Positions 21,090 through 31,427 of a DNA stretch of 64,000 bases are shown one piece after another. The position numbers were made by a program, and so were the translations under genes. The DNA is from Cylindrodendrum hubeiense (lineage: Eukaryota > Ascomycota > Sordariomycetes > Hypocreales > Nectriaceae), in NCBI GenBank assembly GCA_014621425.1, contig JAANBB010000161.1, positions 1 through 64,000 on the forward strand, given 5' to 3'. A model generated the notes under the pieces. That model saw nothing but the letters and a program-made list of their open reading frames with translations, had not been told where the DNA came from and made no database searches. How positions within the stretch are numbered: the stretch's first letter is position 1; the number at the start of each line of letters is the position of its first letter.

Positions 21090-22176
21090 ATGGTGTTGAG
21101 ACTCAACGCATCTCGTTCACTAATTGCCCTGAGGTATGGGAGATTCCAGTATTCCAGGCAATTCCAACTAACAGTGGTCTCCTAGGCAATTGAATGCACT
21201 CCGTGGACAAGCATCTGCTGTGTCTAGGGCAATCCCTTCCTCCTTGAGAATGAATTCCTCAGCAGCCGCAGCCGCAGCAGAACCGGCTCCCAGTCCACCG
21301 AAGACAACAAACACATTCTCAGCTGTACAAAGTTTTGGCAACTTCGAAGAGATAAGTGCCAAACGGGCGGACTTTGATCATTCCAACTCCCCAATTGAAG
21401 TCACTAAATCCCCGGATCCAACTTGGTCCTTTGGTGACGGCGTCCGGAACCAGTCGTCTTCGGCCACAGATCCAGCTGCCAAGGTCCACAAGGAAATCGA
21501 CCCCTATTCCCCAGACCGATCCGTCCTCCAAAATTACAGACTTTTGATTTCTGGAATCGCACCACGCCCGGTGGGGTTCCTCAGTACGGTCTCCGCGGAC
21601 GGCAAATCCAAAAATCTCGCCCCTTTCAGCTATTTCCAAGTTGTTGACCAAGACCCGCCCATGTTTATCGTCGGCTTTTCATCAAGATTCGGTGCTATCA
21701 AGGACACCTACCAAAATCTGAAGGATACTGGCGAATGTGTCATCAACACTGTCTCAGAAAACATGATCGAGGCTGTTAACGCGTCCTCCATTGATGCTCC
21801 TTACGGAGTGTCTGAGTGGGATATCACTGGTCTTCATGAAGCACCTACAACAACCGTCAAGCCATCTCGTGTCCAGGAGTCTGTATTTTCCGTCGAGGGC
21901 AAGATTGTGGACATCAAGGAGTTCGCTCCCCACCAACCCGGAATGAGTAGTGCTGCTGTGGTCTTGATTAAGGCAACGCGGTTTTGGGTTCAAGAGGATG
22001 CGGCCAATGAGGATTTTACTCACATTGAGCTCGACAAGTTGCGACCGATTGCCCAGTTAGGGGGTATGTCTTATGGTCGTATTAGCTCAACCTTTGAGGT
22101 ACCCCGGAAGCGGTGGGTGGATGAACAACCCAAGAGTGAGCTTCTTACCAAGTTGGAAGAGAAATCGGAGCAATGA
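21090..22176 (+). CDS. Flavin reductase-like (FMN-binding split barrel) protein, probably mitochondrial
   Basis: A 344-residue protein in two exons (21090-21133 and 21186-22176). The short first exon supplies the true ATG and a basic, Ser/Leu-rich mitochondrial-type presequence (MVLRLNASRSLIAL); starting inside exon 2 would lose it. The domain has ISGIAPRPVGFLSTVSADG, NLAPFSYFQVVDQDPPMFIVGFS, KDTYQNLKDTGECVINTVSE and a C-terminal LAQLGG-like YGRIS segment (QLGGMSYGRIS), characteristic of flavin reductase-like FMN-binding proteins. The reaction is unknown; these proteins bind FMN and may supply reduced flavin or act directly. It shares its promoter with the zinc-cluster regulator, so it may be co-controlled with the proline genes nearby. 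Confidence 0.82.
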
Positions 22177-23107
22177 GGACGGGTGGATTTAAATGTGTAA
22201 TATATTGAAATTCTCAACTAGAATTCTTTTTTCATACTTGATGTTGTGGTAAAGATCAGAAATCGCAAAACTCAAGTGCCGTAGAACTTAATTTGCGACC
22301 CAATGATGGATAGCATTCTCGCATTCTAAATCAACTCATAGACGCTGACAGAAAGCGACACTTCACCACCTTATGAAATCAAAATACCGATGGAACAAAC
22401 CCATGATTGCTACTCGTAGCGTGAACTACCCGCGGAGAGAATTCATGCCTTCGTGAGGAGAAAGGCATCCAAATCATTCAACGCCCCGGCTGCAACTGTG
22501 CTGTACCGTTTCTTCGGCTCCTTTTGTTCTAGTATATTCACATACAATTCCAAATGTTCGTTACTACTTGCGATTCTCTCCAGAGGTCCCGATCAACAAT
22601 GAGGTGAAAATAGTGGCGTGGAGATGATAGTGCCTGAGATCTGGGACCTATGCGACGTTTGGAGATTAGCTAGCTGCGGTTAATGGCAAATATATGTTCA
22701 AGATGAACCGATCATCCTAGTCCATTATATCTGGCGCTATGTTAACCTGTCCGCTGAATCTTTCCCTGTGGTGTCTCTTCGCGGTTGATTTCAAGTATCG
22801 TTTGCAAATGAGAAGCGGCTGCCCACCCCCGGGATTGATCGCTGCTTGCGTAAAGGGTTGACACCGTTGTATTCATTGACTACCAGATAATGTTATTAAT
22901 GTGATATATGAGTATTGGTGAGTTTAATTAGAACTATATCTCACTGCTCAATACATTTAATATCTAATTATGGAGAGGTTGATTCTTCACTCTGTTCCAT
23001 CGAATTATCATGAATCACAATTCAAGAACCAACCAACCACCCCATCCACATTCTTCGCTGGGTACATTTTAACTACATTTGTTGCTTTATCTGTCTATTT
23101 GCTCGAT
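22177..23107. other. Intergenic between convergent genes
   Basis: About 0.9 kb between the 3' ends of the flavin-reductase-like gene and prnD. AT-rich around 22,200-22,260 and 22,880-22,970, probably 3' UTRs. No coding sequence is supported. Confidence 0.5.
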
Positions 23108-24546
23108 CTATCCAAACACTCTACGGCGAATCTCTTCCCTCATTGCTGCTGCCATGTGCTGGGTTCTCTCCACTGCCCCGCGATTCTCCACTGTCCGGCG
23201 ATACAGGTACCCCATACACTCTCCAACTGAGCCCCAAATAAAGGCTTTGAGTATTCTAGGTGACTTGTCGCCGATCCTAGAATCAGCGACACACTTGTCA
23301 TGGTCCTGAAGTAGCTTGCAGCTGAGTTCATCCGCCATTCCCAAGATTTGACCACACTCCAGAGGTGTCAAGGGGAGGCCAGCCAGTACCCTTTGTTTGT
23401 GGGCCTCGAGAGCCTTTTCTGCACTTGCAGCGTTGTGAGTACCCAAAAATAGGGCGGCGCTGGGGAATTCAAGGTGCTTGGCCCCTTCTGGCATCCTACG
23501 AGAGATAAACATATCGGCAATCTCATCGTAACACCGATCTGTTTCCTCTTTCGTGTCGTGGATCAGGGACCGAATTTCGTTTTCGATGTAAGCCCCTCGA
23601 ACCAGCTTGACCGCCACAGTAAATCCTTCCTGTGCCGCCAGGGTTAAATGTCGCTCGGCGTTGGCTTTTGATCCTTTAAGATAGCCCTGGATAGTGTTGT
23701 ACATTAAATTTTGGCCTCCTCGATTGTGCTTCCGCATCAATGCAATGGCCCACTCATCAAGCATAGGCTGCAAAGCCTGTTGCTCGGCGTCAAGCCACAA
23801 TCGGCACCCCCTCTTCTTCGTCTCTTCGCAAATCTCATCCAAGGTTCTCTCTAGATACTCGGGCATTGGCTGCTTGTCTTGCATAGCATCCAATGCGATT
23901 TGGCCAGCACCAGTTACTCTGCCACAGTGTTAGCTCGATTGGTTCCACAGAAACACTGCGTAGAAACTCACTTCACTGCCAGGAAGTCACCTGCATCGAG
24001 CATATCCAAAGTCTCCACGTTTCCCTTTTTCCACTCATCAATGATTTCGTAGTGTTTTGGGCCATACTTGGCGCCGTCAGAAGGGATGTGGTCGAGTGCC
24101 TCAATTGGATCCAACACAACTTCCCTAGCATATCCGAGAATAACACCGTGGTAACCTAGTTTCTTTGTATCCCGGACTGCATCTGAACCTTCTTTGCAAG
24201 TTGTACCGGCGCAGAAGTGGTTGTAGACTGCCCACCGCAGCAGCCGATTCAGTACAGGGTTTTTGTCCGCATTCAGGAGGGCAGATTTCGAGTTGACGAC
24301 GAGCTCCATGATAGCTAAAGATGGTCGAAGTAGCCAGGGCTTTGACATGACTGTGGTCAAAAGAGCAGAGCGCAGTAGGGTTTTGGCTGGCAATTTGGAC
24401 AGAGCCGTCTGCTCATCCGTAGGTACCCGTGTGGGCTTGATAGCGGAGGCATGAGTGAGTAGCCTTCTCCCCTGTTGCAGCCCAAAGAGATGGGAGATAA
24501 GAGGGAGAACCTTTTGGTGGCCGTGCACTGTATTTTGGAACAGCAT
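23108..24546 (-). CDS. prnD: Proline dehydrogenase (proline oxidase), mitochondrial
   Basis: A 461-residue FAD enzyme in two exons (24546-23972 and 23918-23108); the intron is GTGAGT...CAG. The N-terminus (MLFQNTVHGHQKVLPLI...GRRLLTHASA) is a mitochondrial presequence. The PRODH barrel shows AGTTCKEG, LGYHGVILGYAREVVLD, RLWLDAEQQALQPMLDEWA, NTIQGYLKGS, VKLVRGAYIENEIRSLIHDTKEETDRCYDE, FLGTHNAASAEKA and the terminal RAxEN-type segment YLYRRTVENRGAVERT. It oxidises proline to P5C in the first step of proline catabolism. The GTG at 24630 is rejected in favour of the first ATG. It is head-to-head with prnC across 570 bp. In A. nidulans these genes are clustered with the regulator prnA and permease prnB; no permease is seen here. 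Confidence 0.92.
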
Positions 24547-25116
24547 TCTGTCTTGGGTGTGTTTAGTGTGAAAAGATGGGTTTATCAGCAGCCACGACCA
24601 AAGGAGACCAGCGAGGGTGATATACTTCACCCATCCGGGCTACCAACCCCGATCTGTAGAACCCCTCATTTCAAAACACAAAGACAAGCCTACACGGATA
24701 TGCGAGGCACTACGGGAACAAATGCCGACATTGTTATCATTGTTCGGCTTGAGCTAAAGCTACAATTCAGGTAAGGTGGCGGCGAGCGGGGACGCGTAAC
24801 GTGGTCACACGATCATCCTCATGCAGTGATGACGATCTACGTGATAATCAGATACGGGCATTAGCCAATAGTTGAAGCAAATTCAGTGGCGTTGACGATG
24901 GTTTGGATAGGCTACAATCGGTTCGACTAAAAGGGGAGGTTGCATTGCCGACACGGTCGGAGTCTGGTGCCGACTGTCGGAATCTGCTTCCGATCCCTGC
25001 CGATAGGCTGCCATAAGAGGCACTGTTGATCTGCTCGAAGTCGGCTTACTTCAGGGACAAACACTCGGTCATTTACATTTCAATCTCTTCATAAAGCCTC
25101 TTCATCAATTTCCATC
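24547..25116. promoter_or_regulatory. prnD-prnC divergent promoter with paired TCGG-N9-CCGA sites
   Basis: Two adjacent perfect palindromes occupy 24957-24973 and 24977-24993, with centres 20 bp (about two helical turns) apart and 124-160 bp upstream of the prnC ATG. Their sequence and spacing match the two sites upstream of the zinc-cluster regulator at 18.1-20.7 kb. CGG/CCG triplets also surround them (for example tgccgacacggtcgg). Confidence 0.65.
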
Positions 25117-26950
25117 ATGCAGAGGTCTCGATTTGCCCGACGGGTCCAGCTCGCGGACTTGCATGCTGCAAGCCGGGGCAGCATTGCAACTCCATCTATG
25201 CGACGATGCCTTTCCCTCTTGCATCCTCCCAAGTTCGAAAATGAGAAGATGGTATGTTTTCCTCTAGCATGTGTTGGGTTTAGCGCTGACTGTAGAACCC
25301 CAGTTAGATTATGCGAAAGGTTCTCCCGAAAGGGCTGAGTTGACAAAGACGTTAAAGAGGCTCAAGAGCTCTTTTCCCGTCAAAATTCCCATTTCTATCA
25401 GCGGCGTAGCAGTAAGTCTAAGTCGCATCATTTTATAAACCGTCACTCTTTAACACAGTAACCAGGTGAAAACCGAGCAGACACGGAAGCAAGAGAACCC
25501 ATCATCTCACCGCGAGATTGTGGCAGAGTATGCAATCGCCACACCCGATCATGTCAATGAAGCCATCGACGCTGCACTGAAGGCAAAGCCCGCTTGGGAG
25601 GCCATGCCTTTTGAGGATCGAGCTGCCATTTTCCTGCGCGCATCAGAGCTGATCGCTGGAAAGTATCGCTCTGATATCGTTGCGGCGACTATGCTCGGCC
25701 AGGGCAAAAACATTTGGCAGGCAGAAATCGAGGCACCTACTGAGACAGTGGACTTCTTCAGGTACTATATCCAAGAAGCATGGTCATTGTTCGCGCAGCA
25801 GCCCACGACCCAGCCCTCGGGGCAATGGAACAAAATGGAGTACCGACCTCTGGAGGGCTTTGTCTACTCAATCGCGCCATTCAACTTCACCGCACTCGGC
25901 GCCACTCTTGTCGGCCCTGCTGCTCTTTTGGGCAATGTGGTCATCTGGAAACCTTCTGATTCTGCCCTTCACGCCAGTTGGCTCCTTTATCAGATTTTGC
26001 TCGAGGCAGGTCTTCCGAAGGACGTCATCCAGTTCGTCCCTGGTGACGCCGAGGAGGTGACCAACACTGTCCTCAAGAGGCCCGAGTTTAGTGCCCTATC
26101 TTTCATTGGATCCACCCAAGTTTTCAAGGGTCTGCAAAAGAAGATTGGAAATGGCGTCGGTGACGGCATCTACAATTCATACCCAAGAGTCGTTGGAGAG
26201 ACTGGTGGTAAGAACTGGGGAGTCGTCCATTCTTCCGCGGACGTCAAGAGTGCTGCTCTCAATACCATTCGAGGCTCCTTTGAGTATCAGGGCCAAAAGT
26301 GCTCAGCAAACTCTCGAGTTTATGTTGCGGAATCCGTTTGGCCCGAGTTTAAGAAGCATCTGCAGGAACAGGTTGCGGAGCTCAAGGTCGGCAACGTGGA
26401 AAATTACGAAAACTTCATCACACCTGTCATCCACGAGAGGTCATTTGACAAACTGAATCAGGTCATTGAGGATGCCAAGACTGATCCCGAACTGGAGTTG
26501 GTTGTGGGTGGCAAAGCCTCGAAGGAGGAGGGCTACTTCGTCCACCCAACCATTTATCAAACCACCAACCCCCGTCATGATATCATGTCTCGGGAACTCT
26601 TTGGGCCCATCCTTGGAATATACGTCTTCCCTGATAACAAGTGGGAGGATACCCTGAAGACCATTGACAGCACATCTCGATATGCTCTCACCGGCAGTGT
26701 GTATGCCAATGACCCCTACGCCTCACGAACGGCGCAAACCATATTGAAGCACGCCGCCGGTATGCTTTACCTTAACACTAAGTGCACCGGCTCAATGGTA
26801 GCCCAGCAGCCATTTGGAGGCAGCCGTGACTCGGGCACCAATGATAAGACGGGCACAATGGCTCATCTGCAGCGATTCGTCAGTGTCAGGTCCATCAAGG
26901 AGGAGTTCGTACCATTAGAAAAGGTTCAGTATCCTTCAAATGAGGTATAA
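25117..26950 (+). CDS. prnC: Delta-1-pyrroline-5-carboxylate dehydrogenase, mitochondrial
   Basis: A 575-residue aldehyde dehydrogenase in three exons: 25117-25251, 25304-25411 and 25466-26950. Exon 1 encodes a strongly basic presequence (MQRSRFARRVQLADLH). The acceptors at 25303 and 25465 were chosen because the nearer AG sites bring in stops. ALDH4 hallmarks: APFNFTALGATLVGPAALLGN, VIWKPSD, FVPGDAEEVT, FIGSTQVFKGLQKKIG, VGETGGKN, the catalytic Cys near residue 360 in FEYQGQKCSANSR, and QQPFGGSRDSGTNDKTG. It oxidises glutamate semialdehyde/P5C to glutamate, completing proline use begun by the divergent prnD. About 155 bp after its stop lies one copy of a duplicated element, and a decayed copy of its last 30 codons sits 1.1 kb downstream. 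Confidence 0.93.
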
Positions 26951-27096
26951 ATATTCGGTAGAAACAAAATACGAGTAATTGCCTATTGAGAATTCATCGC
27001 CTCGAACACTGTGTGACAATTATAATTCTGATCTACGAGTATATAAGACTCCTTCATTCAAACAGTGATACTAACAATCTTCTGCTGATTGATATT

Positions 27097-27225
27097 GTGT
27101 GGGGGAACGGCGCAGAGATGGCCAGAGACCCAACAACCAACCCACCAAAATCAGGTGCTGTGACTGTGGTGATAACGGCGCAACGGCGGTGCGTCCGCAA
27201 TGTCGGTAAAGGCGGAGATAAAAGA
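27097..27225. repeat. Dispersed element R, copy 1
   Basis: About 125 bp (gagatggccagagacccaac ... gtcggtaaaggc) repeated in diverged form at about 27941-28066. Both copies translate on the minus strand into similar peptides (ITTVTAPDFGG vs ITTVTVPAFGG, then VVGSL), so the ancestor may have been coding. Family unknown. Confidence 0.7.
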
Positions 27226-27940
27226 CTCTCAAAGTGAACAAAATAGACCAGCCTGACCGATACCATCAATTGGCACCATCTGATCAAACGGGTCACAATA
27301 CAATGCCGCAAAGATGGGCTAAAGAAATAGCGTAAATTCGTCGTGCTAGAAAAATCGTATGCTAGATGACCATGACGATGTTAAAAGGTTTAAGATCCGG
27401 ATGAACCTGACCGCGATCTCTCAATCCTACCCTGTAGCTCTTAATGACTGACTAATTGACCTTATCCAATGACCTCAATGCCTGCCGGAATATCCTAAAA
27501 AGGGATATCCGCCTCAAATGGGCTTACATCCTGACTGACACACACACCAGCCAAGAACGCCTTAATAGGCATTTTTCCCCGGAAGACCAGCTATCCCTAA
27601 CACAATATTAAGCCTGATCTTCCTAAAGGCTCAGTCTTTAGAACTTGAATGATCTCTACCAGCTCTTAAATATAACTATAGGTGTACATCCCGCTGTCTA
27701 AAATTCGTTTGATCATTCTTAGGGGAGGCCGCTAGTATATAAACGAATACCGCCGCTAATAAGGCATGTTCCTACTCCGGCGCTGATTTATTAATAAGTA
27801 TAAGTTTGTATTTCAACTGCCTTTCCAACTTGATAAAGCTACTCTAAATTATAATAGTAATAAAAGCTATACAATTTCAAACTCTATTGACCTTCCAGTT
27901 GCGTTTTCCACAACTCGAATATTAGAAATACTGAGCTTAC

Positions 27941-28066
27941 TGTGTGTGGGACGGGCACAAGAGATGGTCAGAGACCCAACAACCCACCCACCAAAAGCAG
28001 GTACTGTGACTGTGGTGATGCTAGCATAATGGCGACGCGTCCGCGATATCGATAAAGGCAAGGGTA
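27941..28066. repeat. Dispersed element R, copy 2
   Basis: Diverged direct copy of the element at 27097-27225, in an AT-rich setting. It ends a few bases before the prnC-like relic, suggesting that the two were moved or preserved together. Confidence 0.7.
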
Positions 28067-28071
28067 AAATA

Positions 28072-28161
28072 GCTTACCTGAAGTTATTTGTCAGTGTCAA
28101 ATCCGTTAAGGAGGAGCGCGTGCTAATTGGATAAAGTCAGTATGTATTAAATGAAGCATAA
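28072..28161 (+). pseudogene. Relic of the 3' end of a prnC-like gene
   Basis: Ninety bases align without gaps to the last 30 codons of prnC, including the stop; I count 63 of 90 identical by hand. The conceptual peptide keeps FVSVKSVKEE (FVSVRSIKEE in prnC) but carries an internal TAA. Nothing upstream matches the rest of the enzyme. It is a dead fragment, probably from an old paralogue rather than from the adjacent gene. Confidence 0.75.
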
Positions 28162-28166
28162 ATGTT

Positions 28167-30278
28167 TAGATAAATTATTCATATTTGTATCTTTATATAT
28201 CTTATTTCCCGTTTATTTTGCAGTAGCCTCTCCTTTCTTTTTTTTCCATTTCTTTTTGCAAATAACACTAAGAGGCTTTCTTATTTGAAATCTATAATAA
28301 TGATAATCTTCTGGGTATATATATCAACTCGTATCTTCTTTAAACCTATTTTAAAAAATTCTGCAATGCCTGATAAGTCCTCAAGCTTTCTTAATGACAC
28401 AGTACTAACTCTTATTCTAGCTCCTTATATCGTTTTACTTTACTTCTCCTAGGTTCCCCTAGTTTTCAAGTCATTGCCTTGAATTTCTTCCATCTTGTTA
28501 CTTTACGTAAATACAAGATTAAACCCCTTATTTGGGTATAGTTCCCAGGCATGCTGGCATGCAAAGCGCCATGGTTGGATGTATCTCATTCAGAGTCAAG
28601 CCACAGTAATGAAGGCCTATTTTCGATTGACCTTGCTAGTATCAACCTCAAGGAGTGCGGTTTGAGTAGCAGGAATTGAGTACAACTAATAGGCAACCAC
28701 TACAATATTGGTACTTCTTCCTCATTTTTCTGATTCCATATTCAATAGCTGAGGGAGACACAAAACGTGACAGGATAAATTTGTTCAAATTAATACTGTG
28801 CACCAACAGTTTACGAGACGGCTTTTTGCTGGCCGTAACTTGATGTGGCCTACTCGAAATCTCGCCATTCCCACACCGCCATGTACCTCTTCTGCGTATC
28901 TCAATGCCAACCCCTGACATCCTCACACTATTTATGTAACCACCGAAGCCACTTCCATGACCTAATCATTATCAGTACATAATAGGTGAGCCATCCAAGG
29001 TCGCACTCACAAGATGCAGCCACAAAAGAACGCCGAGATATTCGGCAAGACCAGATGCAAGAATAGGTGAAGAAAAGCTAAAAGACGGAAGCAAAAATCA
29101 TCTGGCTCATCGCCCAACACTACCGGTAGTTTGTCTCACACGTCCCCTACCTGTGACTGAGACTAACTGCTAACGTCATAGAGTTTGGCGGCGCCATCGG
29201 CGGCGCGAAACGGAGATGTGGATGAGAGCGGTGAAACCATGTCGACTCAGCGCGCCAGCAATAATTGGTTCAACGAGGTAAGGGTGACAACAGCCAGGAT
29301 GCGACCTTTATGTGCGGCGTAACGAAACTGCCGCTGGGCTCAACCGTTGAGTTCAACGAATCGGGTCTGGGGTTAGAATCGTCATCCGGTGACATCGACG
29401 CGGGTTAGACATTGTGGTCGCATGACATACAGGCTACACACAGAGTACAAAGGATCAAGATACGGCAGAGAATAAAATATTCAAATCCCTATCGCACGGG
29501 GACGGTGCAACATCTAGCTGCTGTGGTCTGTGTTGCCATGCTTTTAGGCTTCGACGATTTACTAGTTAAGGCCTCACCGCTTGTCAGAGACACAGCTTTG
29601 GCAGTGAAGATAGAAGAAAATCAATGTGCGGCTGCCAGGAAAGCACTATCAAAAGACGAGGATGCTCTACCCTATAACAGTGGTGAGGGATCAGGGCCAA
29701 CAACCACGGAGTGCCCGGGCATTGTGCATTTTCGCTAAGGATGCAATTTTTCACCGCCTATCGGGTGCGTACCGTATCACATGACCCATAGCGACAATGC
29801 ACGAGAATCGTAGCACTGATGAGGGGGTTGACTACCTATATTTATATAGCGCTACGCTCATTTTCCCCTCAGTCGAATCTTGCGGTGCACAATCATCCCT
29901 ACGTGTGTGCGCCCTTGTGAGTAATTCGTGATGAGAGCCATTTAGATGGAGGCGCTTTTAATAACATGAATGTTTTATAAGTTCAATCCGCCTTAGCGCC
30001 TCGATTTTCGGGCCAAATTCGCTACGCACAATTTAATGTACACTTTCTGAAAAATTGTTCCGGTTCAGCTGTGTAGGTGTTGGGAAGCCACAGAGGTAAG
30101 TGAAGCAATATTCGCGTGCTAGATTAGATTAGATAAGACAAGAGGGAAATTCTGCTTACGACGCTGACTCTGAATCAGAGGTTCTCGCCCCTATTCCTCC
30201 AGGTTTCTCTGGCTATTGGTACAAGTTGGCCAGAACAGTGGGTTGTCAACGTCGTTATGACACAACCCCTCGCCGCCA
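28167..30278. other. AT-rich decayed region without a supported gene
   Basis: Low-complexity, A/T-heavy sequence (especially 28,140-28,560 and, before the relic, 27,570-27,900), consistent with decayed repeats. Short ORFs at 28648-28926 (minus) and 29412-29738 (plus) show no motif. A GTAAG donor-like site near 29,278 follows an ATG at about 29,239, but no continuing exon is convincing. Confidence 0.5.
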
Positions 30279-30581
30279 ATGACGATAGAAGAATTGATGA
30301 ATTGCGGCCCGGCCAGCGGGCCGGAGGGGCCCACTGTATTCGGCGGAGGGGTCGGTGGGGACCGCATCAGTCCGAATCGAGGCCCGGTGCAGCTGGGACC
30401 GAAGCGGAAGACAGTCACGCAATGGACTTGTTGCGCTTGCGGTCACCCCGGTATGTCAGTGAACCTCGCCACGTGCTTATACTGTAGAACACCCCGCTGT
30501 GCATACTGCACTGTCGAACGTGTGAGAGTAAAGGCGGCGTGTGTCGGTCATGAAAATATGCAATGGGCAGTGCAATATTGA
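30279..30581 (+). CDS. Small zinc-finger-like hypothetical protein
   Basis: A 100-residue ORF. The N-terminal half is Gly/Pro-rich. The C-terminal half has paired Cys motifs, WTCCACGHPGMSVNLATCLYC followed by RCAYCTVERV, resembling the RanBP2-like or zinc-ribbon fingers common in small Pezizomycotina proteins. It has an in-frame ATG and no intron. The surrounding sequence is gene-poor. Function unknown. Support is the eight clustered Cys and the Trp before the first pair. Confidence 0.55.
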   Translation: MTIEELMNCGPASGPEGPTVFGGGVGGDRISPNRGPVQLGPKRKTVTQWTCCACGHPGMSVNLATCLYCRTPRCAYCTVERVRVKAACVGHENMQWAVQY

Positions 30582-31427
30582 AGGCGAGGACCATGGTCAT
30601 GGGGTTGGTCATGTGCGCACACCCACAACCTCAGCCACTTTTTCTCATTGGCTAATGTTCGAGCGTGCAGACAAGGACTTATCTCGCCGGTTCAAACTGC
30701 AAAATGCCGTTGCCTTCATGCGGCTGCCTCGTCAACACTTAGCCGGCCTCGTTGCCTTGCCACTTGTTCAGCCCCTTTTCGACGACCACGCTGTCACCTG
30801 CAACCACACTCCTCAAATCACATGGCCGGGATTACCCGACCGGCCGCTAGTTCGCAACAGCATCTCAGTTTCCTCCGCCCTTCCTCTTCCACTCCAACTC
30901 TTTGGTTTTGGGCCTCTCGGGTCGACAGCCTCGCTATGGATTCTTACATGCAAGCACGCCGCTAGATCAATATGGAGCCAATCAAAAGTTTTAGTTATGG
31001 TTTACATGGATGTTCTTTCTGCTTCGCCTCACTCTTGCTGCGTGTCTGATTTGAGAACCTCATCCCTACCGAATAGAACAAGACCTCGGAGCAACTATGC
31101 CTCCCAATCGCATCATGACGTGGTCAACGGTCCATCACAAGACCACGGGCATGGGCCTATGACAGTTTGGCTGACCCAACCTTCTCGGGTAGACAAGACC
31201 ATCTCAGACCGCCTCAGATTGCCAAATGTTCCTGCGGCCCAAATCCCAAGCGCAAAATCTCCCACCCGATATCACTACCTTCGCTCGGGGGCAGGACATA
31301 AAGCACCACCCTCCCAATATGAAAGAGAGACCCCATACAAAAACCGTGCATTAATATTTATCGACGTGCACGTCAAGCACCTGTTCCTAAACTCTTTTCT
31401 TTAATACCCGAAAGTCATGAAGAGGTC
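30582..31427. other. Intergenic; long plus ORF judged non-coding
   Basis: An open frame of 287 codons covers 30541-31404, but its translation is low in motif content and overlaps the small zinc-finger gene. I treat this as spacer and promoter for the gene starting at 31428. Confidence 0.4.

Noticed and set aside
29412..29738. Plus ORF of 108 codons
   Set aside because: Non-ATG start, no motif, in a decayed region.
30155..30205. tRNA-Gln-like hairpin (gctgactctgaatcag)
   Set aside because: No matching acceptor stem, no consensus box A, and the would-be box B does not fit; chance palindrome or remnant.
30541..31404. Plus ORF of 287 codons
   Set aside because: Overlaps the small zinc-finger gene in another frame and has no domain signature.
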